Shown in pieces: positions 51,057 to 64,000 of a stretch of DNA of 64,000 nucleotides. Each line of letters opens with the position of its first letter. Within the stretch, counting starts at the first letter, position 1. The DNA is from Onchocerca volvulus. Taxonomy: Eukaryota; Nematoda; Chromadorea; Rhabditida; Onchocercidae. Made by a program: the position numbers and the translations under genes. Where the stretch lies: positions 3,720,001-3,784,000 of the forward strand of contig HG738137.1 of assembly GCA_000499405.2 (NCBI GenBank), in the 5' to 3' direction. Below the pieces are notes generated by a model that was not told the DNA's origin, did not search any database, and was given only the letters and a program-made list of their open reading frames with translations.

Positions 51057-53353
51057 GTGTTATCAAGCAGTTCAAGTCTTAAATCATCATCAAGACAATT
51101 CTGTTATCAGTTCAGACATCGGTATTTTTAAGACTGCTGCACAGATATTCCAAGTTTGTTTCTTTCCAGTTTTCTCTTCGTCTTCTGCGTATTTTTGAAG
51201 GAAGATATTAGGCTGATCGTTTTTCCTTACGACCCATTCAAACTTTTTGATGCTTCAGCCAACATTTTCATTGTCTTCACATCTTGCATGCACTTCTGTG
51301 ATCCATTGGTGCTCTTATCTTTGCAATCCACTTTTTAAACAGTTTAAATTACTCGGCGATCCCTGTATTATAATCATTAATGTCCTATTTTGCATTATAA
51401 AGAGAAATAATACTTCGTTCCATTTATAAGATATTTTATTCTAAAAATCTGTAAAAAAAAATGGCCTAAATCAAAGGTAAAATTTCCAGAAGCCTCATTC
51501 ATTCTACCACTCATTTTACGGTGAAAATTTCTATACATAAAGATGAAAAACAGTTTGCGTATTTTTAATCCTTCTATAAAAAATTTATCTGCATCAGTTA
51601 GCAATAATCAGAATTTTTCCAAAAAAAATTCAAATGTTTATTTAGAATCAGTACAGCTAATATATTTAACCAATTTGAAGGACGGAAGTTTTCTGTGAGA
51701 TATTAAATAATGCCTGACAAATTGATTCCATGAAATAAAAAAAGAAAAAAGATTGCAAAATTTATAAGATATCCTTTCAAATAAGCCTCAGCAGTATTGA
51801 GGAGTCCATTATACAGCATTTGCCATTATTTTGAGACTATATATCTTTTAGGGCATATTTCATTGGAGCAAAATAGATAAAAGATTGAATTGGATCAGAC
51901 CGAGCATACTAACCGAAAAAATATATTGCCAATTCATTTCTTTTCTATTATACTATCAGTTTACAACAAATGCCTAAAATACCAGTTGTTAATATATCCT
52001 GTGAAAAAAATAGATTGTAATACATTTCATTAAAATCAATTGAACTGAGCATTTCTTAATTATAAATAATTATAATACTCATAACTCTATTGCTTTTATT
52101 GATCACTCCCATCTCTACAACATTCCACAATATATTCATCTTTAAAAAGCAAATTTACACAGGAAAAGTCGGAAGATCATATGTACTGATGGTAATGCTG
52201 AGTAGAAATCTGATCAAATCTGCGATGATTTTAGTTTTGCCTGCCCATTTTTATCATAAGTTACTGACTAATTTTTTCTTGACAACTAATTACTGATGAA
52301 AATGATAAAAATGATAAGAAAGGATAGTGAAATCTTCGAACAGCTGAAATTTCTTACAACATGTTAGATTGCGATGAGAGTAAAAATAACTCGTACTGAA
52401 AAGTTGAAACAATTATATCTTCGCATTATCAATACCGATGGATCTTTTCATTAAATTCTTGAGTGCACAAACTACATTTTAATAACAAAGGAAAAAGGCC
52501 ATTTTCAGTTCGCTACTCAAAGCTTTTTTTAATGATTAATTCGGGAAAAACGACAACATATAACATCCATTCGTGCCAAGACATTTTCAGTTTTCTCTAG
52601 GCTATTTCCCCATTTAACTGGGACATGCCTAATATTTGACCAAAGAAATTATGAACAATATATTGTTTCATTTCTCCTTTTCTGTTCCTAATTTTTCCTG
52701 TTGAATCTATAAAAAATGACTTTATTGCTACAATAAAAACAATCAGATATTGCTTCCTTTTGTTTGTTGATCTCTCAGTCAAAGTGAAATATGGTCAAAG
52801 AACTCGAAACGAGAATCGAAAGATTTGAAATAATGAAAGTGTGAAATATGAAGCATTAAGAATTGTTATTATTCATTTAAGAAATTTACATATATTTCAG
52901 CAAAGTGAAGAATGAAGAGACAAATAAGGAAATTACAATGAAAACGAAAGGCATATTAAAAAAATATGCAGTACACAACCTTATATGAAGCCAAGTGAAA
53001 AATAATATATAAGCGGCCAAGAAAAAATATTAACAAAAAAAAAAATAACGATATGTCGTAATTTTAGATGATTTCGAAACAATGCAACGAATTTTAAAAC
53101 TATAAATCAAAAAATGTATTCGTTTTGGCAAAAATATATTATCTAAAAAATATTTATTACAACAATAAATATCCGGAAATCTCAATTTTCAGTAGATTTC
53201 ACGTCCAATTTTGCAATTGTAGCCCATAGTTGACAAAAATATAATAGGAAAGTCTGAAAATGTGGAATGAAAATAAAATTCTAAAACAACAGTAATAAAT
53301 ATATGCGATAATAGCGTTAATAATAACAGTGCTAATAATAACAACAGTGATAA

Positions 53354-53427
53354 TAGTAATAATGAAAACAATGACTTCTGCTCAACAAAAGCCTACTGGG
53401 TAGAATTCATTGTTTTCATTATTGCTA
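53354..53427. repeat. 21-bp inverted repeat
   Basis: 53354-53374 (TAGTAATAATGAAAACAATG...) and 53407-53427 are reverse complements with one mismatch, separated by 32 bases. A transcript would fold into a 21-bp hairpin. Confidence 0.8.
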
Positions 53428-55399
53428 TACAGATTTTTCTGATGCCTAATGCAATATCAACAAAGTTTGGACCAACCAAAAATTTTATATTAATATTTCC
53501 TTTCGAAATGAGCTTTTTAAAATCATCGTTTTATTTTGAATTACTCATTTCTATCTCATATAATATTATAATTAATTAAACGAAAACACTAAACACCAAT
53601 TATTAACAGTGATACAGTAGAGGTAAAAATATTTTAAAAAAATATATACGACTTTAAAAAACTCGTCTCGACTTCGACAAAAAGTAATAGCATGAAATAT
53701 TTCATCGCTTTTAAAATAAAACTTGGTTTTATTGAATGTTATAGTTAGAATCCAAAAAGCCTGAACTTTCTTCTAATTTCAGAAATCATTATTATTTTGC
53801 CGCTTCAAAAATGAACCTGAAAATTTAGTGAAAATGCGAAATAAGTCCGCATTTTATTAAGAAGACAATGCTTGAGTAATAAAAATAAATCGAGGGAAAT
53901 AATTCTATAAATTCATAAGATTGAAAAACAAAAATTATATTTAGAAAAAAATTCGGCAGAGACCAAAACAATTAAAGAATATGTTGAGAAGAAATGTTAC
54001 TGAAAATTCAAAGGGAGAATGCAATCAGAAAAGTAAGAGCATGAATTAAAATGTTTATGCATGACACTATACTAATCATTCTCTGATCCCAAATCATTAT
54101 ATGAAAATAAAATTGTATTTTTTTACTTCTCTCTAACTTTCTCTCAGTAGATTTCCGGAAGTTTTAGATCCTAAGATCCATGACAAGTTATTATTGCATT
54201 CGTTAAAAAACGACAATTAAATACAACTTATAAAAGTCAGAACATTAAAATATATAGCTGCATTAGAATTCGATAAAGTAGCTGCAACTGAATTCGATAA
54301 AGTAATAATTATGAGTAAAATATTTTTCTAACGAAGAAAAAAAACTGTTATTTTCAATAATAATGTAGAACTGACAATCGAATACAATCTGAAAAAGCTA
54401 GAAAATGAGATGGAGCGGTTCAACGTAACTAAAGCAGGATCTGATAAAGTTAACAATAATAATATCGAATAAATCAGAAACTGAGCATTTAAATAAGACT
54501 GACTGTAAACCATTGATATAATAATATGATAAGTTTCCGAATATTAACAGCAAAAATCTTTAAAATAATTCAAGTAATATATGGCATAAAAAGAATTAAA
54601 GAAAAATTTTACTCGATAATCTTCTGCGAAGAATGTCTCATTTTTTTTGATAAAAAGTGCTAAAAATAAAAAATCAAGAGAATGGAAAGAGCGAAGCAAC
54701 AACAGATTTTATCTCAATAATGAATCGAAAAAAAAAAAAAAAAGGCGCCAGAGGACTAACCTTTACTGCTAGAAAAGTAAAGTACGGAAAAATTATCCAT
54801 ACAGAAAAAAATTATTATAACTTTACCGTGAAAACGTTAGATAACTACTGCCTACAACTATTTATAAGATCAGATTTATAGGCACATGGAAAAAGCGAAA
54901 TTAGTGAAATGGTCATTTCCGACATAAGATAAAAATTAAATAATTTAAATAATGAAATGTGGAAGAAAATGAATGCATTACCTTCAAAATTATGCAGTAT
55001 AAGAACAAATAATACACTATCAAAGGAATACTTTCAGCACAAGAAAAATTCTTCGGAAAACTGGTAATTTTTTAAATTAATCTGGAAATTTTTTAAAAAG
55101 AAATTGAAAAACAATTTCGAGCAATTCTGAAAACATCAATCAAAAGGATTTATAAAAGACTTCATCGAGACATCCCTACGTCAGGATTTAACTCTAAAAC
55201 TTTCCAGTGAATAACAATACTTACTTCTTTATCTACGATAGTTTTATATTCTATAAAATCAAATGAGAAATTGAAGAACAAAAAAATGGAAAAGAATTTG
55301 ATATTGCAATTAAATGAATACCATTTAACACTTATAAAAGTTAATTTCTGAAATATATACTTTTAATTACGATAGTTCTGCCGAACCGTATCTTTTTAT

Positions 55400-58300
55400 T
55401 TAGCAAATTCGCAAATCATCCATTATGTTTATCTCTCCATTTTGAAAAAGAAGTATTTGAGTTGGCGGACACCAACGTGACATTTCCCATACAGATGTTG
55501 GCTAAAATATTTAATCTTTGAGAAAAAACTGAATATTTGAAATGCTCGTCCTTTCTAAGAACAAAAAACAAAAGATATGCAAAATACTTCAACTCACCTC
55601 TTCTCCCCAAGTTTGATATTTGTTAATTAGTTCTCGCAATGATTGTACTAGATAGTGGTTCGCAAATTCTACCATATTTGAACTAGCATATGAAAAGAAC
55701 ATCTTTTATTCAAAAATTTGCAAGAAGGAACCATAAAACTATGCTTCGTTTGTTTCTTCAAAAAAAAAAAAAAAAAAAAAAAATAATCTAAATAAAGAAT
55801 ATTGAAAACAAAATATACTTTTTTGGATCAAGAAGCTTGCAATCTTTAATCCTTTGACAAATGATCCTGTTCAAATGCTCATCAAATAATGGAACACCAA
55901 AAATACAGTCAAGTACTGTGTAATCTGCATATGTTTCATCGTCCCGCAAATGAACTCGAAGGTTCGCGATTTTTCTATAAATTTAAGATCTGATAAATTT
56001 TAAACAAAACCTATTAACACCAAGTTCTGCCTATTTGATACCTTGATTAGTGCTTCCTACGAGCTAAATCACATAACTTTACATACTGTTTTTACTTTAT
56101 AGTAAATGATTATGGAATTGTTATCTTGTTTGCACTGATTATCAAATAAGAAAGTTTGTAACCTTTTCCTGGGAAGAATATAGCGACACATCGAAAAATT
56201 AATATTAGTACACAATTATAGTAACAGAATGATTTATTTTGATTTTTACTAGCATTTTTAGTTTTGATTCCTCTGCTAAAAATTTTATCGTGGCTGAGAT
56301 TAAAAATCACAATACTTGAAATACATGGCAGAACATCGATAATAATACTAAAAATTAAAGAAAAAATTAAGACCTTGGGTCTTTGTTGACCGTCGTGCTA
56401 TTACTTTTTCTATTCTTCTGCGCCTGTTCTTCCCATTCAGCAGACTTCTTTTTGCACAACAACGTTAAATAACCACATAAAGAATTTAGTCCCAACTTTT
56501 CTCGGAGTTTTAGTACTGAAGGGTGTGATGAAAAATGACCTTAAAAAAATCCAAAAAAACTAATGTGAAAATAAAACTTTTAGCTTATGTAAATAACATA
56601 AAAATAAACAGTTAAAGTCAAGATATACTGAGTAGCTCATTATTTTTGTGTATAAATTTTTCTCAGTATTCTAATCCGATATCAAAGATGCGAAAATCAC
56701 CATTTATTAAGCTGGACTCAGTAAATGGGAAAGGGACACTTACAACCTCCGAGTCATCAATCACAGCACTGTATTCCTGAAAGCAAAGCATATTTTCAAA
56801 AAAATTTTATATTACAGAAATTTGAATGTTATTAAAATTTCAAATTACAAATTGTGAACAAGAGTCCTAATTCTCTTCATTGATATTACGAATTCTCAGT
56901 AATGAAAAGAAGAAAAAGAAACAAAACTAATAGCTCTCTTTGAATAACGAATTAAATACTACGCGATTCTAATATTTTAAGATTATCAGTTTCCTAAATT
57001 CCACAAGAAATAATATCGGATACACTACGAAAAATTGAAAAAACCTAAAAAGAATGAAAGTATTCTATAAAATAAAGTCTTAAAGTTGCCTAAACTTCAA
57101 TATCTTCGACATCGTTTGATTCTCTAGATGAAAATAATATTAGTACAAAAGTGTACTTGTACAAATATTGCATGCATTTGAAGCATGTCATTCAGTTGAA
57201 TTAAACAGTTATCTACTGGAACGATGACAGGTTCATGAGAAGCAGTAGTAATTAGTAAATGTTTGCATCTGCGTAGAGCACAAGGAATAATTGGGACGCG
57301 CGAGCCCTTGGGAATGAACAGCGAAACTGGTCCATCACCTGAGGTACAATACAAAAACAATCGAAACCATGACGAAACCACCTGCAACTATGCTATTACG
57401 AAATAATTTCTGATGATACAGAACGATTATATACAAATATTCCCCTTTTCTGGAAGATTTTTTCTGCCGATTATCGATAAATACTCTCTGAGTTAATCCA
57501 GTTTTTGGAAAAATCCAATTAAAATTGACATACTTCTGGAATAACGGTTCCCAAATGAGGAATAGATGGCACTGACAATGGACATGCTTCCCCGCTTAAC
57601 GGAGCCATTGAAACCAAACACCTTAATTTCAATTTCAAGTGAGAAAAATTGATTTAATAATCATGAATCTATTTTCGCGAAAATAATCATTAACTAAATT
57701 TGAAAAAAACAAAGGTATAAGTTATCAGAGGAAAAGTTCCTTATAGGATTTGCCGGGGGACAATGGACAATAGTTTCATAAGGTAGAACCAATAAGACTT
57801 TCCACAAAGCGCTGAATTTTTGTTCCTTAAAATTAGAAAAAATAATTGAACAAATAACAGAAGCAACGATTATTTATCTAACGAAACGAATAGAGTATGG
57901 AGTGGACGTTATTCAGCTATTTGATAGTAATGCTGGCATCCTTTCAGAAAAATAGAATGTTTAGGAATTCAGAAAATTATGTACTCTCCATATGCGAGGA
58001 ACCTTTAGTTTCAATAGACTTTGTACACAACCTTACAGTGCAATTGTAGACTTATCCCTCAAGTTACATCTTGCTTTTTTTTCTAACCTGTATGTTTTGT
58101 TGATGAGGCGCAGACGTGTAGGTTGATCCAACGATAATAAACTTTCACCTCTAATTAAATCCAATTCAGAACTACTTCGCAATGAAATAATCGTTAATAA
58201 CAATGTCTGAGCATGTTCTGAATATTTCTGTGCTTCACCTTCCATAAACAGCTTCACCTGAATCAGCAACATTAACAAAAATGGTACATCTCCTTTGAGT

Positions 58301-61300
58301 CTTCAACAACCATATCTGTTATTACAATCATGAGAAATGAACAACAATTTCACTTTTAAATATTGAAAAGATTTAAATGAAAAAGGACACTAACTTACAT
58401 TTTGCAACTCTTCCACAAAACTATCCAACGATTCATCACTTAATTTTCCCACTTCAAATAATGTTACCGCATGATTTTTCAAGCTCTACAAAGAAAAAAT
58501 ACTTGAAATGAAAATTTTATGCGATAAGTAATCAACAAAATTCTGAACACCATTACACACTTGGATTTTTAGAAACAGCAGCAGCTTGTATTCGGCATTA
58601 GATTGAATTATCATTTATTATTTATCTTCTTCCTGATTCCTTTTTATTTAAAAAAAAAAAGAAAAAAAAAACTTACGACTGATAAATTCCCCATCATAAG
58701 AAAAGCAGTCAATGATGAATCAAAAAGAAATGCGATTCGTTTTGCAGCCTCGTTTCCACTACTGGGAGTAGGTGCTAACGATAATGACTGAAAGACGTGT
58801 AGCTCATCAACTAAAATAGATAAAATAATGAAATTTTAGATCTCATTTACGGCTTGAATTACTGGAAAATGTACTAGTACCGTGCACGACGCTATAAGCA
58901 CATCCTGGTTAGTGACTAATCCATCTGCACCGGATTCATTTTCGTCATCTTCATCTGCACCGCCTGGAGAAACCAATGCCGTGGAAAAGTCTGAGAGATC
59001 CGCTGTGATTGCTGCAGTCGAATCTTCATCCACTCTATTAAAAGTTAAAAATGAATACTGCATCTTAAAAATTATGCAAAAAGCAAAAAAAAAAAAAGCT
59101 TAATGAGAAAACTAAAGTTCGTGAACCTACCGAAGCTATTCAAAAATACTGGTTGTTGATTAATGTAATTTTATTAACAACTAATACAGAAACTTTCACA
59201 GAAATAAATACAAAATTAAATAATTAGCACAAAGGCATAAATTGATACTAAAAAAAATATTAATAAGTAATGAATAAAGCATAGAATTTCCATGAAATAA
59301 CAAAACAAAAAAAAACAAAAAATAGAAATTAATAAAAATTAAACGCATTATCTGCCAAAGCAAAAATGCTGTTGCTATGACAAATGGGAGTGAGAATTTG
59401 TAATCACAAATGTTACAAATGTTATTCGCGGTCAAATTATATTAAGGAAACAAACAGACGATACAAAGGATTTTAAGATTACAAAAGAAAACAAAATCTG
59501 ATACGTGAAATATTAACTACCACCAAATCATGATATAATACTCATCGAAAACGTCACTGACAAGTGAAAGTCAGGATAATTGAATGAGAGCGCAGTGAAG
59601 GTATACTCATTGGAGATAGTCATATTTCATTACCAAGCGGAAATTTAAACTACTTTGAAAATTATAGTACTTACTCTGGAATGATCATATGACTTGCCCA
59701 TGTTACGTGCAATGCAAGATTTTCTAGTCCAGTAATACGCTTCTTCGCAAAGCCCAGTCGACAAAAGACTGAGATAGCATTTTTTACCAATTGCAAATCG
59801 ATATTCAAAGTTTCCGATAGCTAAAATTATTAAAAGTAGTAGAATACTGAAAACAGTGAAAGTAACAGACTTCATATTAACTGACAAAAAATCTTATTAA
59901 AAAACTCCACTAAATTTTTGGGAATTGCTTTCTTATGTCGAATAATTTTGAAAGTGGAAAGCTTAAGTGAAAAATGAAAAATCCAAATAATTCAGAATGC
60001 ACCTCCCGTACAGTTGTTTGCTCGTCGATGGCTATAAATATCTGATACAGCAAATTTTCAAAATAATCTCCTAGAACTCGATTCATAACAAAACCATCCA
60101 AAGTTGGTACTGCAAGAAAAGTGGCTATAAATTGTGCATTAGTTGGGAGGAGGAGGATGAAGGGAATTATTGAAATTGGCAATTTTTATTTCTGTTTAAT
60201 GTCTAGTTTATATTTCTTCCAGATGTTTTGAGCTAAATTTAGCATTTTCACTATCTGATTCTACGAAAGTTAGTGAAGTGCCTTTCTAAACATACGAGAA
60301 ATAACTAAATAATTTCAGATGAAAAAGAGAAGAAACGAAGTAAAAAAAAAAAAAAAAAAAACAGCTGTTACCAATACTTCAAGCTATTCCTGCACCTAAA
60401 ACAAAAAATCTGGAAAGAGCCTCTCATTCACTCTTCGAATACTGCTAAATAGTTAGTCATTATTATTATTTATAATTCGATTATAACAGCAAATAAAAGT
60501 TTAATGTTTTCTCTTCTTAATTAGTTTCAAATCGGTGCATAAAAACAAAAAAAAAATGATTGTTTTGTTTGACAGCTGAATAACAAACAGCAAAATACAG
60601 AAACAATACCGTATATATAATCGTCATCGTTGACTGGCACTTCTAAATAAGCTAGGCCACGATTATAAAGTTTTTGCACCAGCTTTGCATCAAGAGTGCC
60701 AACTAACTGAGCACCTTCATCAATAAGCATATCTAATAAATCTTTTTCATCCTTGTTCAGTAACTGCAATACTTTAAATGTTCTCACCAAGTAAAATTTC
60801 CAAGTTCTCAAACAGGTAAATTATTATCAGCCATATAAGGCCATAAAAACAAACTATTTGCAAGATATAAAACTATTATAACTGTAATTAACTGCTATAG
60901 CAAAGTGGAAGTAAAAAAACATGGAATCCAAAAGCCTGTACGAATTAGCTTTTTTATGAAGGAAACAAGAACTGATCTACTTAAGAAGCAAAAAAAAAAT
61001 TGCACTGTTAAATTACTAAATGAATAATTTACAAACAAAATCTTGATATATATCATTCTGAATGATTAAATGAAAAACAAAAATTTACCTTAACATCACT
61101 TTCTAGAATACTGCCCGGTGCGATTAACCACCAAGGTTCAATGTTGATTGCAACAGGTTTTGCCGGTAATAATTCACGCAATGATCTATTCTTTCGAAAT
61201 AATTTTCGATTACAGCGGTTTTGATTCATTAACTCGATGTATTGATTTCTGCCAATTCCCAACAGTCTCATTGCATCGGCAGCAGTAAAATTTGGCAATG

Positions 61301-62064
61301 AATCGTAACTTTTTTCGGCATTCATAAGATTCTAAAAACTATTTCTTTCTCAATACCAAAATATTTCGGGAAATTTTTTTGAAGTAAAGTTGGGTATCTG
61401 GAATGAATAAGGAATGGATCAGCGAAAATCAGCAACATTAAAATGAGGTTGCCACAGAATATGTTCATGAAAAGTTGATATTTTTTAATTTACAAAGATT
61501 CAAAAATGTTACCGTCATGATGTTAATGTAATAACTAAATGGTGTCATTCGAAGTTCGCGTACAACAATATTTGACAAATGGTACGGATAAAGCATAAGA
61601 TGAGTTTCGCTGTATTTCAGAAGAATATCATAATAAGTTTCCTCATTTTTCTTAACATATTTCACTAAAATAATCATACATGAAAATCAAAAAGCATTAA
61701 ACGAAAGAGAATTGTCTTCTACCCAACAGTGAAAAATGGCTGAATTTGTGGAATTGTTCCGGAATCGGAAAAGACAGCAATCATACAGAAGGATCTAAGC
61801 AAATTAAGAATTCTGAAAAATTAGACTGAAGCATAGATGGGCCTATGAAATCTTAGAATCAAAGAGGAATCTTCATTAATTTTATAAACAGAAAAGGAAC
61901 ACACCTATATTACCCTTATACCTCAATTGATTTTTGATTGAATATTCGAGTACGAGCTTATCATATTCTCTCTGTGAGTTGCCCAAGACAATTCGAATTT
62001 CTTGGGGCAATTTTGACCAAACAATATTCTGTCTGATGTACTGATCCACATCTTTATCCGTCAT
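55400..62064 (-). CDS. FAM91A1 family protein
   Basis: About seventeen exons: 62064-61905, 61664-61513, 61331-61089, 60763-60610, 60109-60003, 59820-59675, 59034-58881, 58787-58677, 58485-58399, 58257-58088, 57621-57534, 57381-57157, 56776-56740 (uncertain), 56539 or 56515-56374, 55974-55819, 55682-55598, 55501-55400; about 780 residues (human 838). Signature blocks in order: [145 protein letters not shown]91A1 is part of the TBC1D23-FAM91A1 bridge that lets trans-Golgi golgins capture endosome vesicles (family knowledge). The start at 62064 follows TTTATAG by five bases; 62085 is an alternative ATG. The junction around the 56.7-kb exon is phase-inconsistent with its best donor. AATAAA overlaps the stop. 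Confidence 0.92.
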
Positions 62065-62658
62065 ACAGTCTATAAAGTTTAGCATATCTTCTGTTTCCAC
62101 ATCTTTTCATGATGAGTTTTACGATGAGCATAGCGAGAGTTGTCAATTCAATAAATTTAATCCCATTTCGTATAAATTAAATCAAATTGGAATGAATTTG
62201 CGATATTGGAAATAGTAAAATAGAATTCAATACAATATCTGTCTAGTATAACAACCTCAAGCAACGAAATCACAAAAATATCCAAAATTTTTTATTTCCA
62301 ACAACAATTTTACATCAAAACTCAATTTTAGTAGCTTTTTAAATTACAAAACAATGATTTCACAAATAAATATAGTGTTCAAATGATTTAAAATAAATTA
62401 CAAATATTATTCTTCTCTCCAATAATTATTTTCAATGAAATAAAAACGATTCTGCCAGAAATTAACAAACATCGAACTGATAAAAAAGATATGTAAGAAT
62501 TGCCAGAAAACCGTAATACTCAGAAAATTCATCATAATCAAAACAATTCAACAACTGCAATTATGAAGAAAACCGGGAAACATGAAGCTGTAGAAACAAT
62601 TCCAGCTTCAACTGTTATAAAAACTAGTTTATACAAAATAACAAAAATAAAGAACATC
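62065..62658. other. Intergenic between the zinc-finger gene and FAM91A1
   Basis: 594 bases between two genes on the same strand. The spacing is wider than in a typical nematode operon but does not exclude one. The plus-strand open frame crossing 62500-63075 is antisense to the zinc-finger exons and is not a gene. Confidence 0.5.
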
Positions 62659-64000
62659 TTAGGTATTCAATTTTCCAGAAGTGATTATCGGTTCAAAATT
62701 ATGCGTTCGACGGCAGTGCAGAACAAAACGATCTTTTCTCCAGAATTTAGCTCTACAAAATTCTTCCGGACATTCAAATGGTTTCAGTTTCAGATGCTCT
62801 CTAAATATATGTGCATCCATATTTTTCTTATCTGCATATGTCGTCCCACACTTTTTACATGCATATGGTTTTTCACCTATAAATCAATTAAACTTCAAGA
62901 AAATCAAAATTTTATCATTCTGTACGATTTTTGTTCACTTGTACAAAATAGATTTTATTGGAAAACTGTTTCCGAAAATCAAATGACTCCTAATTGTAAT
63001 CCTGCATCAAAACTGAGAAATTTTCTTTCCATTGAGGAGAAATCGAAATCATCTCAAATAGAACAAAAACCATAAAAAATCAGTTGAAAAAAAAAAAATA
63101 AGAAGAAACCTGTATGGGCTCGAAGATGTCTGACAAGATTGCTCTGCACTTTAAAAGCTTGACTGCAATAACGACATTTATACGGAGTTTCCAAGGTATG
63201 TATACATCTGACATGTTTTTCAACCGCACTCTTCTCCTTTGTCCGATGATCACAAAATGGACATTTGAAAGGTTTTTCCATCATTACCTGAACTCAACTA
63301 AACTCCAGCAATTAAGAACAAATTTCGTTCCATGATATGCGAAAAAAGAACAAGATTATCTACCATTGTACAATAATGAAGTATATGACAACTTCAAAAG
63401 GACATTTATTGAGAAAAGAGAAATAATTAATAAAAATGAAATAATGTAAATAATCTGCTATATTCAAGAAAAATGCATGACAATATAAAAATACAATCTT
63501 AATCATTCTGCATCATGGTAATTTATAAGGAATACAAAAAAGGAAAATAAAAGGAATAAATACAAACCTCCTGATCACCGACTAATAAAGGCACAGTAAC
63601 ATCTTTAGGTGCAACAATCTCGGGTAAACCATAACCAAAACTGTCCAGTAAATGACGCTTTTTGGCATGTGGAATATACGACATTGTCACTGCAGAGACA
63701 GTTTCAAAATCATCATCTTGTATAGCATCATAACTGGATGATGCTTCCTCTATATCTAAAATTAACTTATTAATTTCTACTTTAAATAAAAAGATTAAGC
63801 ATTTAAATTATAAAAAAACTAAACAAATACGAATTCGTTCTCAAAACTTACTGTTGCATAGCAATATATCATTTTATACAGTTTAAACAACACATCCTAG
63901 CGCGATATTTTAATATATCTTATGCTAAAAATAAACTTACGAGAGAATTTTGTGTCTTTTTTCAACTGCAACATCAATCGCTTATGTCCATACGTGCCAC
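62659..64000 (-). CDS. C2H2 zinc-finger protein, 3' part (runs off the right edge)
   Basis: Four exons in the window: 64000-63941 (partial), 63755-63568, 63287-63110 and 62876-62659, with consistent phases and a TAA at 62661-62659. About 214 residues are seen. An acidic segment (IEEASSSYDAIQDDDFETV) and a linker precede four C2H2 fingers: FKCPFCDHRTKEKSAVEKH, YKCRYCSQAFKVQSNLVRH, YACKKCGTTYADKKNMDAH and FECPEEFCRAKFWRKDRF. The first finger ends H-x4-H, the last has a CPEEFC knuckle, and short GEKPY or LETPY links join fingers 1-3. A sequence-specific DNA-binding regulator in the nucleus is the likely role, but the upstream part is missing and no orthologue can be named. Confidence 0.85.

Larger units (their letters stand above)
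49389..55399. other. Intergenic with repeats, no firm gene
   Basis: Six kilobases downstream of FAM91A1. It contains a (TA)12 tract (51033-51056), a duplicated GGTCTGCGTTACAA (50792-50819), a tRNA-like T-arm at about 50640, a 21-bp inverted repeat (53354-53427) and a run of AAT/AAC-rich triplets at 53290-53370. Open frames up to 88 codons show no motif. Confidence 0.5.

Noticed and set aside
57090..57127. Extra FAM91A1 exon after TTTTCATCTAG
   Set aside because: The intron would be about 33 bases and the frame does not fit its neighbours.
62500..63075. 191-codon plus-strand open frame
   Set aside because: It is antisense to the C2H2 exons at 62659-62876 and low in complexity; the zinc-finger reading on the other strand explains the sequence.
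1..64000. CRISPR array, prokaryotic operon or intact bacterial gene
   Set aside because: No regularly spaced repeats; the only bacterial-like sequence is the 204-bp plsX-fabH fragment.

Overview
The window is nuclear DNA from a nematode, most likely a filarial (onchocercid) worm. It is very AT-rich. Its genes are split by short introns with TTTCAG-type acceptors, and several start codons lie a few bases after an orphan 3' splice site, as expected for spliced-leader trans-splicing. The proteins are animal proteins (SNX27, GOPC, FAM91A1, ANKRD11/12-like, IP3 3-kinase), plus a nematode-type cysteine-module receptor. A short piece of DNA that reads like an alphaproteobacterial plsX-fabH junction, with Wolbachia as the obvious donor, sits inside a dead host gene copy; this is what points to a filarial host. 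The species cannot be named from the sequence.

Layout. 291-5944 (-): 5' part of an ANKRD11/12-like ankyrin gene that runs off the left edge. 7983-11932 (-): SNX27 (PDZ-PX-FERM-like). 12281-13035 (+): small two-LIM protein, head-to-head with SNX27. 13315-14241 (-): nucleoside diphosphate kinase, tail-to-tail with the LIM gene. 14.3-21.7 kb: no recognisable gene. 21738-26464 (+): secreted or type I membrane protein with three ET-like cysteine modules, an acidic linker and one membrane helix. 26.5-29.8 kb: empty. 29783-31824 (-): inositol-trisphosphate 3-kinase. 32.6-39.0 kb: a graveyard holding a Helitron remnant (3' hairpin and broken PIF1-like helicase), related short repeats, an intronless SNW1/SKIP pseudogene, and the plsX-fabH fragment inserted in that pseudogene. 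39734-43716 (-): GOPC (Golgi PDZ and coiled-coil protein). 43.7-55.4 kb: mostly non-coding, with inverted repeats and one unrecognised coding-like island at 49.0-49.4 kb. 55400-62064 (-): FAM91A1. 62659-64000 (-): C2H2 zinc-finger gene running off the right edge.

Gene models were built by hand: each exon was placed by reading frame, family similarity and GT-AG sites, and phases were checked across almost every junction. SNX27, NDPK, the LIM gene, the cysteine-module gene and GOPC close completely from ATG to stop. The IP3 3-kinase start and one FAM91A1 junction remain open. Three neighbours (SNX27, GOPC, FAM91A1) belong to endosome-to-Golgi or plasma-membrane sorting. Nothing shows that they are co-transcribed, so this may be chance.
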